The notes: generated from the sequence alone by a model not told the origin. DNA of 64,000 bases from Desulfoluna limicola (GCF_021654575.1 NZ_AP024488.1:4487501-4551500); one strand, 5' to 3'. Positions 9,361 to 18,913 are shown, counted from the stretch's first letter. Made by a program: numbers and translations.

Positions 9361-9625
9361 GCCTCCGGCGGCGAGGTGAGCCACCTCGAAAGCTGGTTGC
9401 GAATGCTCCCGACCTTCGTTCCTCAGGTCGATCGCATTCGCTGACAGGATGTGCCGTGAACAACGGGGGAGGTTGCTCAACTTCCTTCGTATGGACCGAA
9501 GGGCGCTTCGTGTTCTTCGTGGTTTATGCTACGTTCCCGTCAAATACTGACACCTGAAATTCGATTAACATTGACCAGAAGCACTAATAGTTCAACAGTC
9601 ATAGTACCCGCAGACCGTTTCAAAG
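9361..9625. repeat. Spacer element S5, left unit and repeated interior
   Basis: A left unit (9361-9441) lies 48 bp upstream of the hydrolase start, with the GCGAATGC...GCATTCGC version of the second hairpin. The following 100 bases (GGGGGAGGTTGCTCAAC, CGCTTCGTGTTCTTCGTGG) match the interior of S27 near 57995-58060. No inverted right end is found before the flavodoxin gene. Confidence 0.65.
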
Positions 9626-10243
9626 CTATGCAAACCGTCGCCCCACAGAGACGATCTCTTTTAAGCTCCTCGCCCAATCAGAAACAGCGCTTGGATTCAA
9701 GAAATCCCCGATTTGCTCTTTTTTTGTGAACAGGAGAACCCCCCTCATAAAAAGACGGCTGAAAACCCCCAAACTTTTCATGTCCAATCGACCTTTAAAG
9801 AAACCAATGGAGACCGGATCAAGGGAGTTTTTCAGAAGGGTGTCGATGTACTGGGTATCGCTGTGGGTTTTATCCATCATGTTCATCCTGCTGATGGGCT
9901 TGGGCGCCGCATCAAAAGAAGGGTCCATGAAAACGGGAAAGCCAAAGCCGGGGCTTTCCGTATCCCTGATGAGGTAAAGGCAGGTAAGAAAATAGACCAC
10001 CTCTTTGTTGCGCAGGGTTTCCATGTTTTGGGCGATAAATTTTCGGATATTGGCATTGACGTTTTTAAACCGCATCGGGCTCCCGATGATGACAACATCG
10101 TAGGCACTGAGCCCACCGACATCACGAAACAAGGTCAAATCCACCTGCACACCATCAACGGCTTTCAACTCGTTGTAAACCATCGAGGCCGCCTCCTGAG
10201 TTGCATTGGACACCGTGTCGTACGCTATCAAGACCTTTCTCAT
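9626..10243 (-). CDS. Flavodoxin-domain protein
   Basis: This 205-residue protein begins MRKVLIAYDTVSNATQEAA, a flavodoxin-type FMN phosphate loop. VVIIGSPMRFKNVN is typical of the flavodoxin_5/HemG-like group. These bind FMN and pass electrons; HemG relatives oxidise protoporphyrinogen with a quinone acceptor. The C-terminal 60 residues (RLFMRGVLLFTKKEQIGDFLNP) resemble the extended tail of menaquinone-dependent protoporphyrinogen oxidase-like proteins. No haem gene is adjacent, so a general flavodoxin-like redox role is the safer call. Confidence 0.75.
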   Translation of the reverse strand: MRKVLIAYDTVSNATQEAASMVYNELKAVDGVQVDLTLFRDVGGLSAYDVVIIGSPMRFKNVNANIRKFIAQNMETLRNKEVVYFLTCLYLIRDTESPGFGFPVFMDPSFDAAPKPISRMNMMDKTHSDTQYIDTLLKNSLDPVSIGFFKGRLDMKSLGVFSRLFMRGVLLFTKKEQIGDFLNPSAVSDWARSLKEIVSVGRRFA

Positions 10244-10278
10244 GTCACCTGCCTGTGGGTTGGGGTGTTCTTGAAAAA

Positions 10279-10554
10279 GCCTCCGGCGGCAAGGTGTGCC
10301 ACCTTGAAAGCAGGTTGCGGATGCGCTTTAACCCTCGTTCCTCGGGTCAAATCACTTCCGCCTTTGATTCGGGGGCATTCAAAGACCCTTCGCAAGACCT
10401 AGTTTTGTCAAACCCACTTTTTTAGATCAGGTTAATGCTGGCCCCTTCATTTTTCACGGGCGCAGCCCGTCAGCGAATGTGAGAACCCGAGGTACGAGGG
10501 TTGGAGCATTCGCATACCTGGGGTCCAGGGGGTTACCCCCTGGCCGCCGGAGGC
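10279..10554. repeat. Spacer element S6 with inverted ends
   Basis: The left unit (10279-10365) is 35 bp upstream of the flavodoxin start. The right unit (about 10449-10554) carries an ACGGGCGCAGCCCGT hairpin, a GCGAATG...CATTCGC stem and CCAGGGGGTTACCCCCTGG, and ends 18 bp from the next gene's stop. The 276-bp spacer holds nothing else. Confidence 0.85.
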
Positions 10555-10572
10555 ATATATTTTAACAGAAAG

Positions 10573-11196
10573 CTATATCCACTTCAGAACGCCCGCAAAG
10601 ACGGTCAGCATGGCGGCATTGAGCAGAAACAGGGAGAGAATGACCCGTCTCTGGATTGCGGGCTGTGCGTCGTGGCACCAGGCAGACACGGCAAAAAACG
10701 GAATGTAGACGGTGAGGAACACCGGAAAAGCGCCCCACCAGGGGTACACCCAGGCAAAGGCCGGGGTGTTCACGAGGAATATCTCAAAAACGGAATAAAA
10801 GGCAGCGTTTGCAACAACATACAAGACCCTGTTATTTATGCCAAACACTTTTAATTTGGGGTCCTCCGGGAGAAGTTTGCTGAGGGCCAGGCCCGAGACC
10901 ATGAACATCAGGCTCAACTCGGCCCCAACACCAATCAGCAGAAGAAAGGAGGTCCCGGAAGGCACCGTCCAAAGGGCGTGGCCGCTGAAATGCTGAATCA
11001 GCCCGTTCACGATCTCCACAAACCAGTGAACCATGTAGTAGGAAAAACCGGCGGCAACCACCTTCCAGTTTCCGTTCCTTATCTCCGTCAGGTAGACATA
11101 GGCAACGAACGCAAGCCCCATCATGATGTACCACTGGAAATTCTCCCCACTCCGCAAAATAGACAGTGCCTGATCCGTCACTTCAGGGTGATTCAT
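10573..11196 (-). CDS. Multi-pass membrane protein, unknown
   Basis: A 207-residue protein with about six hydrophobic segments (approximate centres 32, 58, 88-105, 128, 150, 185). It starts MNHPEVTDQALSILRSGENF, followed by WYIMMGLAFVAYVYL. I do not recognise a family and see no catalytic motif, though charged/aromatic pairs such as HWFVEI and WWGAF sit at membrane borders. A ribosome site (AGGAGG) precedes the ATG at 11196. It is a single-gene unit with a repeat element at its 3' side. Confidence 0.65.
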   Translation of the reverse strand: MNHPEVTDQALSILRSGENFQWYIMMGLAFVAYVYLTEIRNGNWKVVAAGFSYYMVHWFVEIVNGLIQHFSGHALWTVPSGTSFLLLIGVGAELSLMFMVSGLALSKLLPEDPKLKVFGINNRVLYVVANAAFYSVFEIFLVNTPAFAWVYPWWGAFPVFLTVYIPFFAVSAWCHDAQPAIQRRVILSLFLLNAAMLTVFAGVLKWI

Positions 11197-11538
11197 TGGT
11201 GCCTCCTGTGGCTGAGTATGTGCTGAACAAATGGATGATGCATTCAGCTATTCAATAAACCCTTGATCAGTCAAGGATTATTTCCACAGAGGCAGGAGAA
11301 AGGAACAGTCAAATGATCTTGACCAGAATCAACGATATTATCGGTACGATAGGACTGCCTGGGCATTATTTCAGCACAACAAGGCATCAGTCATGTGATC
11401 CCTTCGCAAGAGAGGTTCTAAACGAGAAGATTTAACCACCCCGAAGGTCACGAAGCGCCCTTCGGGCTACACGAAGGATTGATCAAAACCTCGGCAGTTG
11501 GTCATGAACGCAGCCATGAAGCGGAAAAACGAATGGGA
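11197..11538. other. Intergenic region
   Basis: About 340 bp. A short degenerate repeat segment with GAAGCGCCCTTCGGGCT lies near 11450-11475. Nothing else is recognised. The tail of a repeat unit begins at about 11529 and runs into the 3' end of the next gene. Confidence 0.45.
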
Positions 11539-12369
11539 TCACCCCGGGGAACGAGGGGTGGGGGCATTCGCGACCCCGGGGGCCATGCGCATGGCTTCTT
11601 CAGAGAGATGTTGAATCACTGCGGGGCCGACAATATCGGGGTCTCTCTTGCCCTGGGCCTTGGCGCGGAAGCGTTGCACAGCCTCTTTGTCGGAGAGGGG
11701 GATTGTTTCGCTGACCCACCGGATGGCCCCATCCCCTAAGCTATAGATCACGGCCGGTCCAAAGGCCTCCCCGCCGCCCTGGGCCCTTGAAAACCTGCCC
11801 CGGATGTGGTGGTGTTCGATCCGAAGTTCTAAGGGTTCGGGACCAAGGTTCAACAGCTCGCCAAAGAGACTCAGGCTCTCTACCACGGTATCGGCATCAT
11901 TCCCCTCAACCCCTCCCCGGCCTTCGTACTCCAGTTGCTTGATATCCTCTTCAGTAAAGGAGAGGTCCAGCCGTGAGATGCTTTCCCGGTAGACAGTCTC
12001 CACCGTTGCTTCTTTCCGGGTCATCACCACGTCCGAATCGCTCAGTATCCGAATGGCGTTTCTGATGCTGATCATCTCCTTGACTGTCGGCTCTTTTCTC
12101 ATGGCCACATCGTCCACGGTGCTGTCGTAAACGGGAAGATCATTATCCAGCACGAGAACAGCCTGCTTCTCTTCGTTGGCGGTGCCTTCCCGAAGGTACA
12201 GCTCAAGCCCCCTCATGCTGAGGCTTCTGAACCCAGCGGCAGCCAGAAGAGCCCTCATGGCGTTCTTATCGATCTTGCTTCCGCCCCCGATCGGGCCAAG
12301 GGTCCCAAGAACCCGCTGCTTCATCCGGTCCAGTGAGATTTTTTTGAGGAGATTCTCTTTAAATGACAT
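11539..12369 (-). CDS. Unknown protein whose C-terminus lies in a repeat
   Basis: A 276-residue soluble protein, highly charged, with no signal peptide or membrane segment and no recognised family. The central part (about 95-160) is helical and acidic. The C-terminal end contains IYSLGDGAIRWVSETIPLSD, which may be a small beta domain. The last ten or so residues (ANAPTPRSPG) and the stop codon are read from a spacer-repeat hairpin (CGAATG...CATTCG around GGGGAACGAGG). The original end of the gene may therefore have been altered. The start ATG at 12369 follows an AAGGAGGATC site. Confidence 0.6.
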   Translation of the reverse strand: MSFKENLLKKISLDRMKQRVLGTLGPIGGGSKIDKNAMRALLAAAGFRSLSMRGLELYLREGTANEEKQAVLVLDNDLPVYDSTVDDVAMRKEPTVKEMISIRNAIRILSDSDVVMTRKEATVETVYRESISRLDLSFTEEDIKQLEYEGRGGVEGNDADTVVESLSLFGELLNLGPEPLELRIEHHHIRGRFSRAQGGGEAFGPAVIYSLGDGAIRWVSETIPLSDKEAVQRFRAKAQGKRDPDIVGPAVIQHLSEEAMRMAPGVANAPTPRSPG

Positions 12370-13072
12370 GGCTGATCCTCCTTATCCTTTAAAGACTCCG
12401 AAAATAAAGCCTCCGGCGGCAAGGTGACCCACCTTGAACGCGGCTTGCCGCCCTGATTTCACACGATCCATCCTCCCAACCTACCAACGGTCGACAACTG
12501 GCTCTCGATGGGAAGAAGGCGGACACCATAGTGTCCGCCATACCAAAAGCTGGATGAATTCGAAAACCTCGTACCATCGTCATTTTTTTTACCTTGTTGA
12601 GCGGCGTCATCGCCTGAGGCAGTGCAGAGTATCAAATTTTACAGGTATGAAAGGGCCCATGATGAAAGGCTCGGCCATGGTCGACCCACCAAGAGAAAAA
12701 CATAGAGAAATCGCCCCCCACAACCCTGTTGCGGGAGAAGAACCAAGCGCCAAGCACACAATAGATAAATACCTGAAATAATGGGAGTCGTAAAGAACGC
12801 CTTGATTTTCTATCGTCACCACTACACGCTCAAGCCTCCACACCATCGGTATTTATTGCGCCAACGGCCCTAACCCTTCCCTAACGATCAACGAACGCAA
12901 CCCATGCACAGGTATCCTATCTTCGTCATGTTACAATGACGACACGTTTAAGCCACAATCACCATTACAATAATTTAAATGATGTTTCATCAGACCTGTG
13001 TTATTCAAATTGTACTATTCATTAAATTTAGGTATCTGCCTCGTCAACCTATGCACAAGGAGAGTTATCGCA
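12370..13072. other. Intergenic region with a partial repeat and a perfect hairpin
   Basis: A truncated left unit (12409-12457) lies upstream of the unknown gene. At 12518-12539 there is a perfect 9-bp stem, GGCGGACAC, loop CATA, GTGTCCGCC. The potD 5' region is AT-rich from 12940. No gene is supported; both strands have short open frames without ribosome sites. Confidence 0.5.
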
Positions 13073-14140
13073 ATGAAAAAAATTTGTTTCAAGATCTTCG
13101 CAGCTACCATGATCCTGGCGCTTTGGACTGGATTTGCCAGTGCCGAAGAGTTCAAGCTCCTCACCTGGAAAGGCTACGCGCCCGATTCCCTTGTGGCGAA
13201 GTTTGAAAAGGAGACAGGGTACACTGTAAAAGTAACCTATTCGAACAACGAAGAGATGATCGCCAAGCTCCGCGCCACCCGTGGCGCCGGATTTGACCTG
13301 GCTCAGCCCAGCCAGGACCGCATCTCCTCTGTTCAGGACAAGTACGGCATCTATCAGGCCATCGATTACAGCCGCATCAAGACCGACCAGTTTATCCCTT
13401 CCATGCTGGATGCCGTGAAGAAAAACACCCTCGTTAAGGGCGGCTCCCATGCCGTGCCCTTCTGCTGGGGCACCTCCGGCCTCGTGGTAAACAAAAAAAT
13501 GGCCCCCGAGGTCAAAGGCTACTCAGACCTCTTCAACCCGAAGTATGAAGGCCGCATCAGCTACCGCGTGAAACGCCCCACCCTCATCGCCACCGCCTTT
13601 GCCATGGGGGACAACCCCTTTGAAAAATACAACGACCCGAAGGCCTACAAAGAGCTCATGGATAACGTGGGCCAGAAGCTGATGGACGGGAAAGGCCTCG
13701 TGAAGAACTACTGGGCCAACGGTGACGCCCTCCTCGAGTCCATGCGCGCCGGCGAAGTCTGGGTGGCCATGGCCTGGGACAACGGCGGATTCAAGCTCCA
13801 CGCCGAAAACTCCGACATCGATTTTCTCGCCCCCGAAGAGGGCGCCCTGGGCTGGATCGATACCTACGCCATCCCTGCCAAGGCCAAGAACGTTAACGCC
13901 GCCTACGCCTGGATCAACTTCATGATGCGCCCCGAAAATGCGGCTGCCTTCACCAACGAGGCCCTCTACCCCACTGCCGCAATGAATGTGAGCCCGCTCC
14001 TTGACAAGAGCATCGCCGACAACATGGAGCGCTGCTTCCCCCAGGCTGCCGTGGACAACATCAAGTGGTATCCCCCCGTCCCCGCAAAGCTGGAAGCGTT
14101 TGAGGGCAAGACCCTGGATAAGGTCAAAGCGTCCAAATAA
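13073..14140 (+). CDS. potD: Spermidine/putrescine-type periplasmic binding protein
   Basis: The ATG at 13073 is chosen because AAGGAGAG lies 8 bases upstream. A signal peptide (about residues 1-24, ending GFASA) directs export. The 355-residue protein has the PotD-type solute-binding fold: EEFKLLTWKGYAPDSLVAKF at the start, FCWGTSGLVVNKK in the hinge region, and AWDNGGFKL and GWIDTYAIP near the ligand pocket. It captures polyamines or a related cation in the periplasm and delivers them to PotABC, which follows after a repeat spacer. The exact ligand cannot be read from sequence. Confidence 0.85.
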   Translation: MKKICFKIFAATMILALWTGFASAEEFKLLTWKGYAPDSLVAKFEKETGYTVKVTYSNNEEMIAKLRATRGAGFDLAQPSQDRISSVQDKYGIYQAIDYSRIKTDQFIPSMLDAVKKNTLVKGGSHAVPFCWGTSGLVVNKKMAPEVKGYSDLFNPKYEGRISYRVKRPTLIATAFAMGDNPFEKYNDPKAYKELMDNVGQKLMDGKGLVKNYWANGDALLESMRAGEVWVAMAWDNGGFKLHAENSDIDFLAPEEGALGWIDTYAIPAKAKNVNAAYAWINFMMRPENAAAFTNEALYPTAAMNVSPLLDKSIADNMERCFPQAAVDNIKWYPPVPAKLEAFEGKTLDKVKASK

Positions 14141-14294
14141 CGATTCATTGCGAAGGCTAAAGGCCCCGCCCGCGGCCTTCGCCATAGATCACCCGAGGTT
14201 TTCAGACAACAAGCCCAGTGGCCCCTTTAGGTGCCGCAGGGCTTGATGTCGTTGCCTCGCGGGACCATCTTTCAAGCGTTTACTAAGCAGCTAT

Positions 14295-14461
14295 GCCTCC
14301 GGCGGGTCGCTTTTTGAAAAAAGCGCCGCAAAAACGGTTTGGTTGCAACAGCCTTTCTTCTCCCCCCCCGGGGGAGAAGAAAGGCTGTTGCAAAACCTGT
14401 TTATCAAACCCGCTTTTTCAGATCAGGCAAAAGTTTGGCCCCCGGCAGGGCCGCCTGAGGC
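14295..14461. repeat. Spacer element S9 and large hairpin between potD and potA
   Basis: It starts GCCTCCGGCGGGTCGC and ends GGGCCGCCTGAGGC, a short element with inverted ends. Inside, from about 14347 to 14390, CAACAGCCTTTCTTCTCCCC pairs with its complement in a roughly 20-bp stem. The left half (14295-14370) reappears inverted at about 17600-17690 beyond potC. Confidence 0.75.
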
Positions 14462-14555
14462 ATCACCAAATGATATTTACGGGCATCGCCCGACGACGAC
14501 TGTGATGCGCCTTAACGAGTCACGGCACAACGCAGACGTACAGCTGGAGAAAGTT

Positions 14556-15647
14556 ATGCAGACAGACCTGGCCGTTCAAGAGGTCATCAAACGATTCGGA
14601 GATTTCACCGCCGTCGACAACGTCTCCTTTGATGTCAAACAGGGAGAGTTCTTCTCCATCCTGGGCCCCTCCGGATGCGGAAAGACCACCCTGCTTCGCA
14701 TGATCGCAGGATTCAACAACCCGGATTCCGGGGGCCTTTATATCCGGGGCAAGAACATGAATGGACTGCCCCCCAACAAACGCCCGGTGAATCTTGTGTT
14801 CCAGCACCTGGCCCTTTTCCCCATGATGAACGTGGCCGAGAACATCGCCTTTGGCCTGAAGCGCCGGAACGAAAAACCCGCCGCCATCAAGCGCAAGGTG
14901 GAGGACGTGCTGGAGCGGGTCCACCTGCCCGGATACGGAGACAAGCGTGTCGAGCAGCTCTCTGGAGGTCAGAGGCAACGCATTGCCATCGCCCGCTGCC
15001 TGGTTCTGGAACCCACCCTGCTGCTTCTGGACGAGCCCCTGGGGGCCCTGGACTTAAAGCTTCGCGAGCAGATGAAGGTGGAGCTGAAAACCCTTCAAGC
15101 CGAGGTGGGCACCACCTTTATCTACATCACCCACGACCAGTCCGAAGCCCTGGTGATGTCCGACAACGTGGCGGTGATGAACCAGGGCAGCTTCGAGCAG
15201 ATCGGCACGCCCCAGGACCTCTACCACCGCCCCGCCACGCCGTTTGTGGCCGGATTCGTGGGGGACAACAACCGCTGGTCCGGGCGCCTCACCGACTCCA
15301 GCGGCACGCAAGGCACCATCACCACCGATGAAGGCCCCGTCTTTCGGTCCAAGACCATGGATGCTTACAGCAGCGGCACGTCTGTGGACCTGTTCCTGCG
15401 CCCCGAAGCCATGCTGATCCAGCCTGACGCCTCTTTGTCCCACCTCAACCGGTTCAAAGCCGACGTAAAAGCCGTGCTTTTCGACGGCGCCAACAGCAGG
15501 CTGCTCACCCACCCGGTGGGATCATCCCGGGAAATACTCGTGGCCCTGCCCCAGAACGGTCAGTTCGACCACATCAAATCAGGGGACACCATCGATATCG
15601 GGTGGGATGAGGGCTCCGGCATCTGCTTTGCCCGAAAGGAGGCGTGA
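14556..15647 (+). CDS. potA: Polyamine ABC transporter ATP-binding protein
   Basis: A 363-residue ABC ATPase. Walker A is GPSGCGKTT, the Q-loop is VFQHLALFPMM, the signature is LSGGQRQR, Walker B is LLLLDEPLGALD, and the switch His is in ITHDQSEAL. A C-terminal TOBE-like domain follows from about residue 245. It energises uptake through PotB and PotC. The start at 14556 follows GGAG; an in-frame ATG at 14505 is possible. The stop overlaps the potB start by one base (TGATG), a sign of translational coupling. Confidence 0.9.
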   Translation: MQTDLAVQEVIKRFGDFTAVDNVSFDVKQGEFFSILGPSGCGKTTLLRMIAGFNNPDSGGLYIRGKNMNGLPPNKRPVNLVFQHLALFPMMNVAENIAFGLKRRNEKPAAIKRKVEDVLERVHLPGYGDKRVEQLSGGQRQRIAIARCLVLEPTLLLLDEPLGALDLKLREQMKVELKTLQAEVGTTFIYITHDQSEALVMSDNVAVMNQGSFEQIGTPQDLYHRPATPFVAGFVGDNNRWSGRLTDSSGTQGTITTDEGPVFRSKTMDAYSSGTSVDLFLRPEAMLIQPDASLSHLNRFKADVKAVLFDGANSRLLTHPVGSSREILVALPQNGQFDHIKSGDTIDIGWDEGSGICFARKEA

Positions 15648-16510
15648 TGTCCGCAAAAGCCAACATCCGGTGGACGCTCTGGTTCTTTTTAACCCCGGTG
15701 GTCCTCTGGCTCTTTCTCCTCATCGTGCTGCCCCACCTGGACCTTCTCTACATGTCCTTCCGGGCTGAAAACGACTGGGGCGACATGACCTGGAGCCTTG
15801 CCAACTACAAAGAGTTCTTCACCGAACCCATCTACTGGAACACCTTCCTCCGGACGGCCCTGTTTGCCATCCTGGTCACCGCCATCACCTTTGTGATCGC
15901 CATGCCCGTGGCCTTTTACATCACCAAGGTCGCCAGGCCCAATCAGTCCGCCTTTCTCATGACCCTTCTGCTCATGCCCTTCTGGGTGAGTGAGCTGGTC
16001 AGGGTCTACGGGTGGATGATTCTTCTGAGGGAAAGCGGGGTGATCAACCATTTCCTCATGAAAACCGGGCTCATCAAGGTGCCCATCGAGATGCTTTACA
16101 ACGACGTCACCATGGTCATGGGCCTGGTCTACACCTCCATGCTCTTCATGGTGATCCCCATCATCTCGGTGCTGGACAGCCTCGACAACAGCCTCATCGA
16201 GGCGGCCTACGACTTAGGCGGGAACATGTGGTCCATCTTACGAAAGATCATCATCCCCCACTGCATCCCCGGCATCATGTCCGGCGCCATCGTGGTCTTT
16301 ATGCTCACCCTGGGGAACTACCTCACCCCCAACCTCATGGGCGGTAAAAACTCCCTCTGGTTTACCGAGCAGATTTACAACCAGTTCATCGCCAGCTTCA
16401 ACTGGAACATGGGCGCAGCCTTCGGTTTTCTCCTGCTGCTCCTCTCCTCCATGATCATCTGGCTCGGGCTGAAACTGACCAACCAGAAACTGAGCAAGGT
16501 GGTCCAATGA
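15647..16510 (+). CDS. potB: Polyamine ABC transporter permease
   Basis: A 287-residue inner membrane permease of the PotB type with about six helices. The cytoplasmic EAA loop (EAAYDLGGNMWSILRKIIIP) contacts PotA. The start at 15647 follows AGGAGG and overlaps the potA stop; a GTG one codon earlier is also possible. Its stop overlaps the potC start by four bases (ATGA). Confidence 0.9.
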   Translation: MSAKANIRWTLWFFLTPVVLWLFLLIVLPHLDLLYMSFRAENDWGDMTWSLANYKEFFTEPIYWNTFLRTALFAILVTAITFVIAMPVAFYITKVARPNQSAFLMTLLLMPFWVSELVRVYGWMILLRESGVINHFLMKTGLIKVPIEMLYNDVTMVMGLVYTSMLFMVIPIISVLDSLDNSLIEAAYDLGGNMWSILRKIIIPHCIPGIMSGAIVVFMLTLGNYLTPNLMGGKNSLWFTEQIYNQFIASFNWNMGAAFGFLLLLLSSMIIWLGLKLTNQKLSKVVQ

Positions 16511-17367
16511 TCCGATCTCTTCCCCGAAGCAACGCCTATAACTGGGGTTTCAACCTCTATATTGTTCTCTATTTCGTCTTTCTCTTTGCCCCGCTGGTGG
16601 TCACCTGCGTTCTCGCCTTCAACGACTCCCAGTTTCCCTCCCTTCCCTGGAAAGGGTTTACCGTGGAGTGGTTCACCGCAGATCTTCCGGGCCGCGTGGG
16701 CATCTTCAACGACTCCCACAACCTCGATGCCATCTGGGTGAGCGCGAAAACCGCCTTCTTCGTCTCCATCCTCTCCACCGTGGTGGGCACCTGTGCCGCC
16801 TTTCTCTTCGAACAGGAAGAGTTCCCCTTCAAAGGCGCCCTCTATTTTCTCATGCTGGCCCCCCTCGTGGTCCCCGGCGTCATCCTCGGCATCTCCATCC
16901 TCCTCGCCGCCACCAGCGCCGGGGCCTTCGTGGACAACACCCTTGGCGTCGACATCCCGATCTTACGGCCCAGCTTCTGGCTCGTGGTGTGCGGACAGTT
17001 CGCCTTTATCACCACCTTCGTCTCCCTGGTGGTCTCGGCCAGACTCAAGAAATTCGACCCCAGCCTCGAAGAGGCCGCCCTCAACCTGGGCGCCAGCCGA
17101 GTCGAAGTCATCTGGCACATCACCTTAAAATTCCTCCGCCCCGCCATCATCGGGGCCGGGGCCGTGGCCTTTCTCATGTCCTTCGAGAACTTCAACACCA
17201 CCCTCTTTCTCGTGGGCTCGGAAACCACCCTCCCCATCAACCTCTACCTCCAGGTACGGGACGGATCCACCCCCGTCATCAACGCCATCTCCTTTCTGCT
17301 CATCGTGGGAACATCCCTGATGGCCGTGGCGAATCTCTACTTTGGGAAAAAGGAAGAGCAACAGTAA
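16507..17367 (+). CDS. potC: Polyamine ABC transporter permease
   Basis: A 286-residue permease, partner of PotB. It has about six helices and an EAA loop EEAALNLGASRVEVIWHITL. It overlaps potB by four bases and is the last gene of potABC. A repeat unit begins 7 bp after its stop, and a Rho-independent terminator follows about 130 bp later, so transcription likely ends there. Confidence 0.9.
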   Translation: MIRSLPRSNAYNWGFNLYIVLYFVFLFAPLVVTCVLAFNDSQFPSLPWKGFTVEWFTADLPGRVGIFNDSHNLDAIWVSAKTAFFVSILSTVVGTCAAFLFEQEEFPFKGALYFLMLAPLVVPGVILGISILLAATSAGAFVDNTLGVDIPILRPSFWLVVCGQFAFITTFVSLVVSARLKKFDPSLEEAALNLGASRVEVIWHITLKFLRPAIIGAGAVAFLMSFENFNTTLFLVGSETTLPINLYLQVRDGSTPVINAISFLLIVGTSLMAVANLYFGKKEEQQ

Positions 17368-17373
17368 GAGCAT

Positions 17374-17870
17374 GCCTCCGGCGGCCAGGGGATGATCCCC
17401 TGGACCCCGGGTTGCGACAGACCCCGTCCCTCGTTCCTCGGGCCGATGTCTGTCGCGAAGGCTGTTTTTCAACGTTCAAGCCGACCGAACAAACACTATA
17501 AAAAAAGGCATCAACCAGGTAACCGGTTGGTGCCTTTTTCTTCCTTGGAACACTATCCACTAATTCATGCTTTACATATAAACAGTAGCAACAGCAACTC
17601 TTCTCCGCCCCCATGGGGCGAAGAAGAAAGGCTGTTTCAACCGAAACGTTTTTGCGGAGCTTTTTTCAAAAAGCGACCCGCCGGAGGAGATACTATTGCC
17701 TGATCTGAAAGGGTGGGTTCAGCAAGCAGGTTGTAAAAAGTTGTCCTTGAATGATTTCTGCCTTAAAGGCGGATGTGATTTGACCCGAGGAACGAGGGGC
17801 AAAGCGCATCCGCAATCAGCTTTCGAGGTGTTTTACCTAATGTGGCTTCGCCACCCTTGCCGCCGGAGGC
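17374..17870. repeat. Spacer element S10 with inverted ends
   Basis: The left unit (17374-17455) uses the CCAGGGGATGATCCCCTGG hairpin variant. The right unit (about 17765-17870) has the GGCTTCGCC insertion variant of the first hairpin and ends 6 bp from the crotonase stop. The interior holds a terminator (17499-17541) and a third segment (about 17600-17692) that is an inverted copy of the S9 left half. Confidence 0.8.
17499..17541 (+). terminator. Rho-independent terminator of pot operon
   Basis: GGCATCAACC pairs with GGTTGGTGCC (one G-T pair), followed by TTTTTC. A run of A on the other side means it may work in both directions. Confidence 0.8.
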
Positions 17871-17875
17871 ACGCA

Positions 17876-18670
17876 CTACCCACCAAAAGCCCCGTGCCGT
17901 CCCTTGCCTTCGACAAACTCTCTGGCGCCTTTCAGGGCGTTTTCGTTGTCAAAGACCTCTGCGGCGTTTGAGAGTTCATGTTCCAGGGCCTCGTCCATGC
18001 CCATGGTGAACTGGCTGATGGCATTGTGCCTGTCGCACCGCATGCCCTCGGCGGGAAACCCGGCGATCTCTTCGGCGAGCTTTTCAGCTTCTTCCCGCAC
18101 CGTGCCGTCTTCGACAATACGCGTCACCAGACCATACGAGAGCGCTTCACCGGCTGCCACCGCACGCCCTGTGAGGATCATGTCCATGGCCCGTCCGTGG
18201 CCGATGATCCGAGGCAGGCGAACGCTGCTCCCGTTGCACAGGGGCAAGCCCCACCGCCTGTTGAAGAAGCCGAAAATCGAGCTTTCTTCTGCGATCCGGA
18301 TGTCACAAAACAGCGCCAGCTCAAGCCCCCCTGCCACCGCATACCCCGAGATTGCCGCAATCACAGGTTTTGAAAGGGACAGACGCGAAATACCCAACGG
18401 CCCGTCGCCCTTCTCCCGGATGGGGTTGGCCCCTTCCGCCACCATGGCCGACAGATCGCCCCCCGCACAAAAATGCCCGCCACTGCCACACAGCACTGCC
18501 ACATGACACTCCGGGTCCGCCTCAAAGGCCTGAAAAGCATCCGACAACATCTCGGCAGCCTCACTGTCGATGGCGTTGCGGACCTCAGGTCGAGCAATAA
18601 TAATCGTAAGGATTCGTCCTTTTTTCTCTGTTCGAATGGGACGGAAAGGGGAGGTTTTTTCTGACTTCAT
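17876..18670 (-). CDS. Enoyl-CoA hydratase/isomerase family protein
   Basis: A 264-residue crotonase-fold protein. ARPEVRNAIDSEAA is the N-terminal CoA-binding strand, GGHFCAGGDL the first oxyanion-hole motif, and AAISGYAVAGGLELALFCDIRIA the second. At the first glutamate position of classical enoyl-CoA hydratases this protein has FGFFNRRWGLPLCNG, and the second is not obvious. A hydratase role is therefore not assured, and another crotonase reaction is possible. It probably acts on an acyl-CoA in the cytoplasm. It stands alone between repeat units. Confidence 0.8.
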   Translation of the reverse strand: MKSEKTSPFRPIRTEKKGRILTIIIARPEVRNAIDSEAAEMLSDAFQAFEADPECHVAVLCGSGGHFCAGGDLSAMVAEGANPIREKGDGPLGISRLSLSKPVIAAISGYAVAGGLELALFCDIRIAEESSIFGFFNRRWGLPLCNGSSVRLPRIIGHGRAMDMILTGRAVAAGEALSYGLVTRIVEDGTVREEAEKLAEEIAGFPAEGMRCDRHNAISQFTMGMDEALEHELSNAAEVFDNENALKGAREFVEGKGRHGAFGG

Positions 18671-18714
18671 GGAGTGCGCCTTATCTGGTGGTCATCAAAG
18701 CAATTAAAAACAAT

Positions 18715-18757
18715 GCCTCCGGCGGCAAGGTGAGCCACCTTGAGAGCGGGTTGGGTA
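18715..18757 (+). repeat. Partial left repeat unit (S11)
   Basis: Head and first hairpin only, GCCTCCGGCGGC plus CAAGGTG/CACCTTG, 45 bp upstream of the crotonase start. The second hairpin is replaced by unrelated sequence. Confidence 0.7.
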
Positions 18758-18913
18758 AGGGATACCGTATAACAAAAAATGGATTTTGCCACAGAGAAAC
18801 ACCGGTGGGTGCAGATGGAGAAGCTCACATCATTGGTCGCTTAACCTCACCCGATTTTATTATCCGACATATCAGCACCGCGACAACCTACCCCACACGG
18901 GCTGTTATCCCCA

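Noticed and set aside
12434..12781. Plus-strand frame of 115 codons upstream of potD
   Set aside because: No ribosome site, starts in a repeat remnant and shows no family features.
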